The notes under the pieces are model-generated. The model saw nothing but the letters and a program-made list of their open reading frames with translations. It was not told the origin of the DNA and did no database searches. Below are positions 1 to 6,784 of a stretch of DNA of 12,944 nucleotides, one piece after another; the stretch's first letter is position 1; every line of letters starts with the position of its first letter. Both the position numbers and the translations under genes were made by a program. The DNA comes from an uncultured Desulfobacterium sp. Lineage in GTDB: Bacteria; Desulfobacterota; Desulfobacteria; Desulfobacterales; Desulfobacteraceae. The stretch covers positions 1 to 12,944 of the forward strand of contig CAKZLA010000286.1 of NCBI GenBank assembly GCA_937124525.1, given 5' to 3'.

Positions 1-30
1 AGGCGGCGACATGGCCTGCACAACCAGTAG

Positions 31-441
31 CTATCCCCAGGTACGATCCATTCCCTGGGCATTTTTGCACTGATGTACATTTCCAAGCACACGGAAGTCT
101 TCACTGATGGCACCTTCGGGACATACCATTTCACATCCCCTGCAGGAGTGGCACATTTCCGGAAAGGTCATAATTTTTTTTGCCACCAGGGTAATGGCGC
201 TGAATTGACAAATCTCTTCACAGGCACCACAAAGGGTGCAGCGCTGGGTGTCAACCTTTGGCACCATGACGGAAATGGGTTCACTGGAAATTTTTTCAGG
301 TTTTATGAAGATATGGGAATTGGGTTCTTCCACATCACAGTCAAACACCGTTATATCATCGCGGTCAATGGATGCAGCCAGGTTAACCGTCACCGTGGTC
401 TTCCCTGTCCCTCCCTTACCGCTTGCTATGGTAATGATCAT
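31..441 (-). CDS. MinD-superfamily P-loop ATPase with inserted ferredoxin domain, interrupted by TAG
   Basis: Belongs to the Mrp/MinD-like ATPases that carry two [4Fe-4S] clusters inside the nucleotide-binding domain; members are thought to act in metal-cluster or redox-enzyme maturation, but the exact role is unknown. Visible in 136 residues: deviant Walker A GKGGTGKTT (8-16), DCDVEEPN (34-41), then two ferredoxin motifs, C68/C71/C74/C78 and C97/C100/C103/C107. The start at 441 is preferred over an in-frame upstream ATG at 471 because AAGGA lies just before it and family members begin at this point. The family usually runs to roughly 280-300 residues, so about half is missing. An in-frame TAG (31-33) ends it, yet the same frame continues to the window edge as LLVVQAMSPP, which resembles a conserved downstream family segment. 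It is therefore a nonsense mutation, a sequencing error or, less likely, a readthrough codon. The family is certain; the integrity of the gene is not. Confidence 0.85.
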   Translation of the reverse strand: MIITIASGKGGTGKTTVTVNLAASIDRDDITVFDCDVEEPNSHIFIKPEKISSEPISVMVPKVDTQRCTLCGACEEICQFSAITLVAKKIMTFPEMCHSCRGCEMVCPEGAISEDFRVLGNVHQCKNAQGMDRTWG

Positions 442-498
442 CTGCTTTGTCCTTACACATGGGTTTGTCATATTTGAATCAAACGAGCATATGCTATA

Positions 499-526
499 AA
501 TATAACCAAAATAACACCCTTGTCAA
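499..526 (-). promoter_or_regulatory. Putative sigma70 promoter of the MinD-like ATPase gene
   Basis: On the minus strand TTGACA (526-521) is followed after 16 bases by TATATT (504-499). Transcription would begin near 492, about 50 bases before the start codon at 441. A perfect 10-base palindrome AGCATATGCT (486-495) sits at the expected start site and could be an operator. This is inferred from consensus matching only. Confidence 0.5.
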
Positions 527-643
527 ACTTAATTTTAAGCAATTACTCCAAAAAAATTAAATTCTCTGGGTCTTGCGCTCAGTGTTGCATGTTTGGAGCC
601 AGCCAATGTCCAAGATGGCCAAGCGTTGTGTTATGGGGAAATA

Positions 644-672
644 TTGACATTACGCCTGATTTTATATATTAA
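644..672 (+). promoter_or_regulatory. Putative sigma70 promoter of the YkgJ-like gene
   Basis: TTGACA (644-649), a 17-base spacer, then TATTAA (667-672). This implies a leader of about 200 bases before the ATG at 880. No riboswitch or clear hairpin was recognised in the leader. The -35 is perfect and the -10 is a partial match. Confidence 0.4.
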
Positions 673-879
673 TGTGCTGAATTTATTTGGGCTTATTTTT
701 AGTTTTGGCCAATTTTCGGATGGGTTCAGGTGTGGTTTTTTGCACAGGTGTCTGTTCTATGCCTTATGCCACCACCATGGTCAAAGGCAACACTCCGATG
801 CCCCTCCTCAACAACTTTTAAAGTGGGCCAAAAATATAACCAAGCCCATTGATTTAATCCTCAAGGAGTTTATTAAAAA

Positions 880-1698
880 ATGAATGAAACAAGTGGGAAC
901 GGCAAAGGATCAGAAGTATTACCGGTTCAGATGGGCTATGAAAGCAAATTTAAATTCAAATGCCATAAAGGGATCGAATGCTTCACAAAATGCTGCAGGG
1001 GCATAGACATCATGCTCACCCCCTATGATATATTGACCATGAAAAAACGGCTGGAGCTGACCTCGGAAGAGTTCCTGGCCATATACACGGACCTGCATCT
1101 TCTGGAGAGCGCAGATTTGCCCGTTGTCACGTTAAAACTGTTAGATGATGACCGAAAATCATGCCCCTTTGTCCAGGATAAAGAAGGATGCCTCATCTAT
1201 GAAGACCGTCCCTCCACCTGTCGGTACTACCCCTTGGGAATGGGATCATTGAGCTACACCACCGATCAGGAAGCAGGAGAGGATGACGACGCTTTTTTCT
1301 TTACAGTCAAGGAAGACCATTGTCTGGGCTTTGAAGAGGATCAGGAGTGGACCGTTGCCCAATGGCGGGAGGATCAGGGGGTGAATATTCGGGATGAGAT
1401 CAATGCGGGATGGACCAATCTCATTGTCAGAAAAAAATCTGTCCCCAAAAGCATGAAATTATCAGAACAAAGCAAGCAGATGTTTTTTCTGGCCTGCTAC
1501 AACATTGATAAATTCAGACAATTCATATTTGAAAGCAGCTTTCTTACTCGGCATAAACTTGATGATGCCTTGGTGGAAGAGATCCGAAATGATGATATCA
1601 AACTGCTTAAATTTGGCTTTGAGTGGCTGAAGTCAACTTTTTTCAAGGACGGAGAAATCATCAAGGGAGATAGAACTGCCCAGGCACCGCCAAAATAA
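880..1698 (+). CDS. YkgJ/UPF0153-type cysteine-cluster protein
   Basis: A 272-residue soluble protein of the YkgJ-like family, annotated in general as a putative zinc- or iron-chelating domain; no reaction is established for most members. The metal-binding signature is clear: C28, C34, C38 and C39 in the first cluster, then C95, C104 and C114, with the typical CPF...GCLIYEDRPSTCRYYPLG arrangement around 95-120. The remaining C-terminal half (about 150 residues) has no recognised domain and no membrane segment. The ATG at 880 has AAGGAG eleven bases upstream. The gene stands alone, with its own promoter-like signal upstream and a strong terminator downstream, so context gives no partner. Family assignment is firm; function is unknown. 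Confidence 0.85.
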   Translation: MNETSGNGKGSEVLPVQMGYESKFKFKCHKGIECFTKCCRGIDIMLTPYDILTMKKRLELTSEEFLAIYTDLHLLESADLPVVTLKLLDDDRKSCPFVQDKEGCLIYEDRPSTCRYYPLGMGSLSYTTDQEAGEDDDAFFFTVKEDHCLGFEEDQEWTVAQWREDQGVNIRDEINAGWTNLIVRKKSVPKSMKLSEQSKQMFFLACYNIDKFRQFIFESSFLTRHKLDDALVEEIRNDDIKLLKFGFEWLKSTFFKDGEIIKGDRTAQAPPK

Positions 1699-1707
1699 TT
1701 TCAAACT

Positions 1708-1755
1708 AAAAAAGGCGCTTCCGCAGATAAATACCCACTCAAAAGCGCCTTTTTT
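1708..1755. terminator. Bidirectional rho-independent terminator
   Basis: A 13-base perfect inverted repeat, AAAAAAGGCGCTT (1708-1720) with AAGCGCCTTTTTT (1743-1755), around a 22-base loop. The flanking A and T runs give a U tract on both transcripts. It lies between the stop of the YkgJ-like gene (1698) and the stop of the convergent dapA-family gene (1786), so it can end both. Confidence 0.88.
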
Positions 1756-1785
1756 TGCCTCCACTATATCATGTGCCCTGAGGTA

Positions 1786-2820
1786 CTAATACTCATAGCA
1801 GAGATTTTTCCGATATTCAGGATTATCCAGTCGATCCCACACATCAATGCCAAAAAAATCCGCCAGGGGTTGCAGAATCTCGGGATTTTTTTTCTGGACT
1901 GTTTTGGCTGCCTCCACAACAACGGCAAGACCCTTTTCCGTCATTTTACCCAAGGGTCTGCGGCAGGGGCCAGATGGCACACCCAGAAGCTGCATAAGGG
2001 TTTTCAAGGCCAGGGGGTTCCTTGCCCTGCATACCACTTCACCATAGGGGGTCACTTCCTTTGTGTTCACGGTGACAAGCCCCAGGAGAGGCGCCAGAGC
2101 CTTATTTAATTTCTCTGCTCCCTCCATATCTCCCTTGTCCAGAAGCATAACCATATCCACAAGGGGGCCAGGAACAATATTGGACAGCACGGAAATACCG
2201 CCGCAGGACTTTATGGCAGGGTCTTTCATGATCTGGGCCACCAGACCATCATCCCCGGAAAAAATCTTGAAATCCTCACCACAGCATTCCCTGGTGCGGC
2301 GCATGTTTTCCAGACTTCCAGTGGCCTCTTTCACACAGGAGATATTTTTATATTCTCCGGCCAGGATGGCCAGATCCTCGGGCAGCAACTGGGCACCTGT
2401 GCGGCCGGGAATAATATAGGGAATGATCTCCAGGGAGGGAAAGGCCTTTGCCACCGGCTCAAGATATTCCCTGCGAATTTCAAGGGAACTTGGCCCATTA
2501 TAATAGGGATCTACCATGAGAACTGCATCCACCTCCACCTCGGCGGAATGGGCCACAGCCCCCATGGCTTCCTTGGTGTTGTTACTTCCCGAACCGGCAA
2601 TGCACAGACATTTTCCCTTGGATGCTTTTGCCACATCGGCAATAACATTGAGATGATCTTCCCATTTAAGTGTGGGGCTCTCCCCGGTGGTTCCAGCGGC
2701 CAGAATACCGGTTATCCCGTTTTTAATCTGAAATTCAATAAGCTGATCAAGACCTTCACCATCCAGAGCGCCATTGCGGGTGAACGGTGTGATCAAAGCA
2801 GTATAACATCCTATTTTCAT
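1786..2820 (-). CDS. dapA: DapA-family aldolase (dihydrodipicolinate synthase-like), C-terminally extended
   Basis: Member of the DHDPS/N-acetylneuraminate lyase class I aldolase superfamily. True DapA condenses pyruvate with aspartate semialdehyde in lysine and diaminopimelate synthesis in the cytoplasm. Visible residues: GTTGES (43-48), Tyr107 in DPYYN, Tyr135 and Arg140 in PYIIPGRTG, and Schiff-base Lys164 in CVKEATG, matching the Thr, Tyr, Arg and Lys of authentic DapA. At 344 residues it is about 50 longer than the usual 292; the excess is at the C terminus, ending in an acidic and aromatic tail (312-344) outside the barrel. ATG at 2820 has AAGGAG (2831-2826) five bases upstream. It appears monocistronic and converges on the YkgJ-like gene. 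The catalytic set supports DapA, but superfamily members with other keto-acid aldolase activities share it, so specificity is inferred. Confidence 0.82.
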   Translation of the reverse strand: MKIGCYTALITPFTRNGALDGEGLDQLIEFQIKNGITGILAAGTTGESPTLKWEDHLNVIADVAKASKGKCLCIAGSGSNNTKEAMGAVAHSAEVEVDAVLMVDPYYNGPSSLEIRREYLEPVAKAFPSLEIIPYIIPGRTGAQLLPEDLAILAGEYKNISCVKEATGSLENMRRTRECCGEDFKIFSGDDGLVAQIMKDPAIKSCGGISVLSNIVPGPLVDMVMLLDKGDMEGAEKLNKALAPLLGLVTVNTKEVTPYGEVVCRARNPLALKTLMQLLGVPSGPCRRPLGKMTEKGLAVVVEAAKTVQKKNPEILQPLADFFGIDVWDRLDNPEYRKNLCYEY

Positions 2821-3007
2821 AAAAACTCCTTAATATATTAACTCAATTGTCCACATTGTTATTCATTTAATCTTCCAGGTGGACATAAAGTTTGGCCAAT
2901 GAGTGGTTACCATCCCCGTTTCAAGTTTGATAATTTGGAGAATTTAATCCCCGTAATATGAGTGAGGATGTACCATATACACAAAAGAGGTTCAACCTTC
3001 TTTTCCC

Positions 3008-3036
3008 TTGACACAAGCAGCACATAAAAATATTAT
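3008..3036 (+). promoter_or_regulatory. Putative sigma70 promoter of the TPR/unknown gene pair
   Basis: TTGACA (3008-3013), a 17-base spacer and TATTAT (3031-3036) form a near-consensus promoter. Transcription from about 3043 would leave a 200-base leader before the ATG at 3251; that leader includes the repeat blocks. Confidence 0.6.
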
Positions 3037-3108
3037 AGGGAATTTGTCTGCCCTTGTGGCACCAGCTGTATAATATAATTTTTCTTATAACCCACATGTC
3101 CTGACGGA

Positions 3109-3148
3109 CACAACAAATATTGAAAATCCCTCTGGGTTGTCCACAATG
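3109..3148 (+). repeat. Degenerate dispersed repeat, block 1 copy A
   Basis: Matches 11797-11837 in about 32 of 41 aligned columns by hand, with one one-base gap. Both copies start with CACAACAAA and carry a second CCACAA 33-34 bases further on. The first 17 bases, CACAACAAATATTGAAA, also recur exactly at 11951-11967. All copies are intergenic. Confidence 0.5.
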
Positions 3149-3156
3149 TTGACCCC

Positions 3157-3183
3157 CCTTGGCTTGCCAGGATTTTCTTATAA
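3157..3183 (+). repeat. Degenerate dispersed repeat, block 2 copy A
   Basis: Matches 11888-11914 in about 22 of 27 positions by hand; the shared core is CCTTGG, TTGC and GGATTTT at the same spacing. It follows block 1 in the same order and orientation as at the other site. Confidence 0.4.
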
Positions 3184-3250
3184 AAAAACAAAGTAAACAA
3201 TCAGCCCATACAAATACGGCCATGGGCCATTACATACAAAAGGATTTTTC

Positions 3251-3913
3251 ATGACAACTGTACAAAAATCAGAAAACTCAGAAGCACACATTGCAAATCT
3301 GAGATCCCAGATCACGGAAAACACCGAATGCGGAAATAACCATTATAACCTTGCCGTGGCACTCATGGGACAAAAGGAATATGATGCAGCAGAAGCAGCC
3401 CTTCACGATGCCGTGGACTGTAGCCCCAATCTTGCCGAGGCATATGTGCTGCTGGGTGGCATCTGCCTCCAGCGGGGGGATGTGGAAGGGTGCCTCAGAT
3501 ACAACCGATATGCCATAAAATCCCGGGCAGGATTTGCCGAAGGGTATGCCAATATAGGGTTTGTTCTCCTGCAGCTGGTGGATGGCAAAGATGACAAGGA
3601 TGATCAGGAAAAAATCGACACCGCCATTAAAAACCTGCGCAAGGCAGTGGTGCACAATTCTAAATTTGTGCAGGCCTTTACCACCCTTGGCAATGCTTAT
3701 TACATGAAAGGACTGGTGGACGAAGGGATCAAGGCCAACCTTGAGGCTGTGAAGATTCAGCCTGAATTTCCCATTGCCCACAACAACCTGTGCGTTGGAT
3801 ACCTTGAAAAAGAGGAATATGCCAAGGCCATAGAGCATTGTGACATTGCCATTTCCCTGGGATATGAAGTGGCTGAAGGGCTCCAGGCTGAACTTGCACC
3901 CCACAGGAAATAA
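3251..3913 (+). CDS. Tetratricopeptide-repeat protein
   Basis: A 220-residue cytoplasmic protein made almost wholly of TPR helical hairpins, a fold that binds other proteins. Repeats can be seen at roughly 29-60, 62-95, 96-136 (interrupted by an Asp/Lys-rich loop near 111-120), 139-172 and 174-207, each with the small and aromatic residue pattern of TPRs such as NLAVAL...YDAAEAAL. There is no signal peptide or membrane segment. AAAAGG precedes the ATG at 3251. The TAA (3911-3913) directly abuts the ATG of the next gene, so the two are surely cotranscribed and probably translationally coupled. They lie immediately upstream of dsrAB in the same orientation. TPR architecture is clear; the partner is unknown, the 394-residue neighbour being the obvious candidate. 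Confidence 0.88.
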   Translation: MTTVQKSENSEAHIANLRSQITENTECGNNHYNLAVALMGQKEYDAAEAALHDAVDCSPNLAEAYVLLGGICLQRGDVEGCLRYNRYAIKSRAGFAEGYANIGFVLLQLVDGKDDKDDQEKIDTAIKNLRKAVVHNSKFVQAFTTLGNAYYMKGLVDEGIKANLEAVKIQPEFPIAHNNLCVGYLEKEEYAKAIEHCDIAISLGYEVAEGLQAELAPHRK

Positions 3914-5098
3914 ATGACATCACCTCACCCTACTTTTTCCTGCCATATATCGGGTTTTTCCGGAGCACTCAGCTCCGGAAATCCCCTATGGCACACCCCC
4001 CTTGCTGGCACGAGCACCCCGGAACATGATTTTTCATCTTCAGGTGTTACCATTGGTGATTATTTTGAATCCGTCACCACCTTCCTTTTGCAGGGCAGAC
4101 CCGGCCCCTTGAAACAGGGACTGGCCTTTCATCTCCACCGGGAGGTGGCTCTGGAAGAGCTGGAAAACATTGCGGTATTTCTTGAAAAACACGGCGCATT
4201 TTACCACCCGGCACGGGTGGAGGTTAAACTCAATGCCAACCCTACGGTATTAACCTTTGCCCTTAATGCTGCCATTTCTGACAGGGGGCTGGCTCTAATA
4301 TCCACGGAATACCACTGCCTGGAAAAATTGCTTCCCTGCCCTTCCCTGGGTTCGCCCTTGCCCGCCGTCTTTGGTCTGGGCAAAACATCCTGCCAGAATG
4401 GAGACATTGCCTTTTTCCTGGCCCACTGGTTTAAAGATTACCAGGAATTCCACATCACCGATTCCCAAGAAGGAACAGAACACATTGCTCTGTGGCAATC
4501 CGACGGAAGCACTGTAAAGATGCCACGCTCGTACTTTTTCACCATCCATGATAAAGCAGCAGAAATCCTGACATCCTTCTACACCCCCCACACCTTTGAG
4601 CAAATCTTTCCCTGGCACCATGCCGCTGGGGACTTTATCGTAAAAGAGACCAACGGTTCTATGGACGTCAAACTCATCACCGTTAGGGGATATGGCGCTC
4701 TGTTTGATATTGACAAGCCCCCGGAAAAGCGTAATATGGAAGACATTTTCCAGGGACTGGTTCTTTTTCTGGTGAATCTTTCGTTACGCATGCGCATTGA
4801 CAGAATTAATGGAACCGGCAGATATCACCTTGTGCATTCAGATGCCATCAAGGCAACCCTCACCGGTTTTTTCAGGGCCTTGGGTCATAAAACAATTAAT
4901 GGGTGCAGCCACGATGATCTTCAAAAAAAATTTTGTGAATTCCTTGTACAATTTGACTCTGCTGATTTCAAGCATATCCTGACACTTATTTTAAATGCCC
5001 ACCCACACCCTGAGATGGAAGAAAAACTGATTCAAAAAAAACTTGATTCCCACGCCAAAGATTTGTACCATGCCATCTGTGCCATGGGGAAAAACTGA
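3914..5098 (+). CDS. Conserved-looking protein of unknown function upstream of dsrAB
   Basis: A 394-residue protein that I do not recognise as a named family. It has no signal peptide, membrane segment or cysteine metal motif. Distinctive stretches are FHLHREVALEELENIAVFL (72-90), LPAVFGLGK (149-157), HWFKDYQEFHIT (171-182) and TFEQIFPWHHAAGDFIVK (227-244), followed by VKLITVRGY (252-260). The order of an early charged helix, a hinge-like LPxVFG, and an H-rich xGDFIV strand is loosely like phosphotransferase/kinase-fold proteins, but catalytic Asp and Asn are not in recognisable places, so this is only a guess. The ATG follows the TAA of the TPR gene with no gap, and its ribosome site (AGGA) lies inside the TPR gene's last codons. 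It is 342 bases upstream of dsrA with no clear terminator between, so readthrough into dsr is possible. Confidence 0.8.
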   Translation: MTSPHPTFSCHISGFSGALSSGNPLWHTPLAGTSTPEHDFSSSGVTIGDYFESVTTFLLQGRPGPLKQGLAFHLHREVALEELENIAVFLEKHGAFYHPARVEVKLNANPTVLTFALNAAISDRGLALISTEYHCLEKLLPCPSLGSPLPAVFGLGKTSCQNGDIAFFLAHWFKDYQEFHITDSQEGTEHIALWQSDGSTVKMPRSYFFTIHDKAAEILTSFYTPHTFEQIFPWHHAAGDFIVKETNGSMDVKLITVRGYGALFDIDKPPEKRNMEDIFQGLVLFLVNLSLRMRIDRINGTGRYHLVHSDAIKATLTGFFRALGHKTINGCSHDDLQKKFCEFLVQFDSADFKHILTLILNAHPHPEMEEKLIQKKLDSHAKDLYHAICAMGKN

Positions 5099-5105
5099 TT
5101 TTTTA

Positions 5106-5134
5106 TTGACAAGGCTGTGTGAAAATCTTATAGG
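5106..5134 (+). promoter_or_regulatory. Possible dsr operon promoter
   Basis: TTGACA (5106-5111), 17 bases, then TATAGG (5129-5134). The -35 is perfect and the -10 matches four of six. It would give a 300-base leader. It begins just eight bases after the stop of the upstream gene. A second TTGACA at 5146-5151 has no good -10. Confidence 0.35.
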
Positions 5135-5352
5135 AGCACTAATATTTTGACATGAAAAGCAGGTCCCGGGTTTTGGATACCGAATTCTGGACATTAAATT
5201 TCAGGCACTTTTTTTTCATTTTTTGTCTCAATCTCTAACTTTGTGCCCATCAGGAAATGCCTGCTGCATATTTAAGCCTGTATTTTGGAATATTGAATAG
5301 ATGAGCCCATGGGGATCATCACTGAAAGATAGCTGTGAAGCATGACAATTGA

Positions 5353-5377
5353 TTAAGAACCGATCTATATCTCTTAA
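5353..5377 (+). promoter_or_regulatory. Bulged inverted repeat in the dsr leader
   Basis: TTAAGA (5353-5358) pairs with TCTTAA (5372-5377), and GAT (5362-5364) with ATC (5369-5371), leaving a three-base bulge and a four-base loop. It ends 63 bases before dsrA. It could be an operator half-site pair or an mRNA structure; there is no U tract to make it a terminator. Confidence 0.35.
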
Positions 5378-5440
5378 TAGAAAGGGATTATAGACATTTG
5401 ATCAAGAGAATGTAATTTAACTTTTAACGGAGGTAAGTAA

Positions 5441-6769
5441 ATGGCAAAACATGAAACTCCTTTTCTGGACCAGTTGGAATCTGGCCCATGGCCGAGTTTT
5501 GTCTCTGACCTGAAGCAACAGGCCGAAGTCAGAGCAAAGAATGAAGCAGGTGTTGAGTTCCAGATTCCAGTGGATTGTGTAGACGATCTTCTTGGCGTTG
5601 TAGAACTTTCTTACAAACATGGTCGTACCCATTGGAAACATGGCGGCATCGTTGGTGTTTTTGGTTATGGCGGTGGTGTTATCGGTCGGTATTGCGATCA
5701 GCCCAAACTATTCCCCGGTGTTGAGCATTTTCACACCATGCGCGTGGCCCAGCCCTGTGGTAAATACTACACCTCTGATTATCTGAGAAGCCTGACCAAA
5801 CTGTGGGATCTCCGGGGTTCCGGTATTACCAACATGCACGGTGCCACCGGCGATATCATCTTCCTTGGTACCACAACTCCCCAGCTGGAAGAGGTTTTCT
5901 ATGAGCTGACCCACAACTTGAATCAGGACCTTGGTGGTTCCGGTTCCAACCTCAGAACCCCTGCAGATTGTCTGGGTTCTTCCCGTTGTGAGTATGCCTG
6001 TTATGACTCCAATGCGCTTTGTCATTTCCTGACCAACGAATACCAGGATGAGCTCCATCGTCCTGCATTCCCTTATAAGTTCAAATTCAAATTTGATGCC
6101 TGTCCCAACGGTTGCGTGGCTTCCATTGCCCGTTCTGACATGTCCTTCATCGGTACCTGGAAAGATGATATCAAAATTGATCAGGCTGAAGTTGCCAAGT
6201 ACATTGCAAATGATGCCGCTTATCCTGCCAATGCTGGTGCCTTTAAAGGCAGCAAAGACTGGGGTCCGTTTGACATCAATAAAGAAGTCATCAATCTTTG
6301 TCCCACCAAATGTATGTGGATGGAAGGCGATGAGCTGAAAATTGATAATTCCAATTGTACCCGTTGCATGCACTGCATTAACACCATGCCCCGGGCCCTG
6401 AAAATTGGTGATGTCAGAGGAACCTCCATCCTCGTCGGTGCCAAGGCTCCCATCCTTGATGGTGCCCAGATGGGTTCTCTGCTGGTTCCCTTTGTTGAAG
6501 TCAACCCCGATGATGACTATGCAGCCATCACAGAGGTGATTGAGAGCATCTGGGACTGGTGGATGGAAGAAGGAAAAAACCGTGAAAGACTTGGTGAGCT
6601 GATCATGCGTCAGGGATTCCAGAAGTTGCTTGAAGTAACTGGAATCGAAGCCGTACCCCAGCATGTACAACATCCGAGAACAAACCCCTACATCTTCTGG
6701 AAAGAGGATGAAGTTGAGGGTGGCTGGGAACGTGACGTGGTTGAATACAGAAAACACCATCTGAGATAA
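5441..6769 (+). CDS. dsrA: Dissimilatory (bi)sulfite reductase alpha subunit
   Basis: Alpha subunit of the cytoplasmic DsrAB heterotetramer, which reduces sulfite in dissimilatory sulfate respiration; product release as trisulfide on DsrC is known from the family. The 442-residue length is typical. Cysteines C177, C183, C221 and C225 (CLGSSRCEYAC and CPNGC) are those that bind the sirohaem-coupled [4Fe-4S] cluster in family members. A ferredoxin insert follows, with C287/C291 and C306-x2-C309-x2-C312. ATG at 5441 is preceded by GGAGG. dsrB follows after 15 bases. Absence of dsrC and dsrMKJOP nearby is normal for sulfate reducers. Codon use looks G/C-ending and regular, as expected for a very highly expressed gene. 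Identification is essentially certain. Confidence 0.98.
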   Translation: MAKHETPFLDQLESGPWPSFVSDLKQQAEVRAKNEAGVEFQIPVDCVDDLLGVVELSYKHGRTHWKHGGIVGVFGYGGGVIGRYCDQPKLFPGVEHFHTMRVAQPCGKYYTSDYLRSLTKLWDLRGSGITNMHGATGDIIFLGTTTPQLEEVFYELTHNLNQDLGGSGSNLRTPADCLGSSRCEYACYDSNALCHFLTNEYQDELHRPAFPYKFKFKFDACPNGCVASIARSDMSFIGTWKDDIKIDQAEVAKYIANDAAYPANAGAFKGSKDWGPFDINKEVINLCPTKCMWMEGDELKIDNSNCTRCMHCINTMPRALKIGDVRGTSILVGAKAPILDGAQMGSLLVPFVEVNPDDDYAAITEVIESIWDWWMEEGKNRERLGELIMRQGFQKLLEVTGIEAVPQHVQHPRTNPYIFWKEDEVEGGWERDVVEYRKHHLR

Positions 6770-6784
6770 GGAAGGAGACGCATA

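Larger units (their letters stand above)
442..879. other. Intergenic spacer between divergent genes
   Basis: About 440 bases separate the divergent ATPase and YkgJ-like genes. It holds one promoter-like signal in each direction (499-526 minus, 644-672 plus) and the ribosome site AAGGAG (863-868) of the YkgJ-like gene. The bases are AT-rich between 480 and 560. The only notable open frame (593-883, plus) begins with TTG, has no ribosome site and resembles no family I know, so I treat the rest as non-coding. Confidence 0.6.
2821..3250. other. Intergenic region with promoter and degenerate repeat blocks
   Basis: This 430-base spacer separates the divergent dapA-family and TPR genes. It holds the dapA ribosome site (2826-2831), a strong plus-strand promoter (3008-3036), a perfect TATAAT at 3069-3074 with a poorer -35, a small inverted repeat TGTCC/GGACA (3097-3110), and repeat blocks at 3109-3148 and 3157-3183 that recur near 11800-11915. 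A minus-strand open frame (2921-3223) shows no family features and I do not call it a gene. Confidence 0.6.
5099..5440. other. Upstream region and leader of the dsr operon
   Basis: A 342-base non-coding stretch before dsrA. It holds a promoter-like pair at 5106-5134, a T8 run (5210-5217), small inverted repeats near 5250 (CAGG/CCTG) and 5304-5311 (CCCATGGG), a bulged inverted repeat at 5353-5377, and the strong ribosome site GGAGG (5430-5434). No classical terminator hairpin for the upstream pair is visible and I recognise no riboswitch. Whatever controls dsr transcription presumably acts here. Confidence 0.6.

Noticed and set aside
593..883. Plus-strand 96-codon frame whose TGA overlaps the ATG of the YkgJ-like gene
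   Set aside because: It starts at TTG with no ribosome site and no internal Met, contains the promoter-like signal at 644-672, and its composition resembles no protein family; the ATGA overlap seems coincidental.
2921..3223. Minus-strand 100-codon frame in the dapA/TPR spacer
   Set aside because: Cys/Trp-rich low-plausibility translation, no ribosome site seen, and it covers the repeat blocks and a strong plus-strand promoter.
5135..5230. Rho-independent terminator for the TPR/unknown pair at the T8 run
   Set aside because: No GC-rich stem precedes the T run at 5210-5217.
5708..6760. 350-codon frame antisense to dsrA, and a similar 210-codon frame antisense to dsrB at 6797-7429
   Set aside because: Both mirror the codon structure of unmistakable dsrA and dsrB and have no family features of their own.
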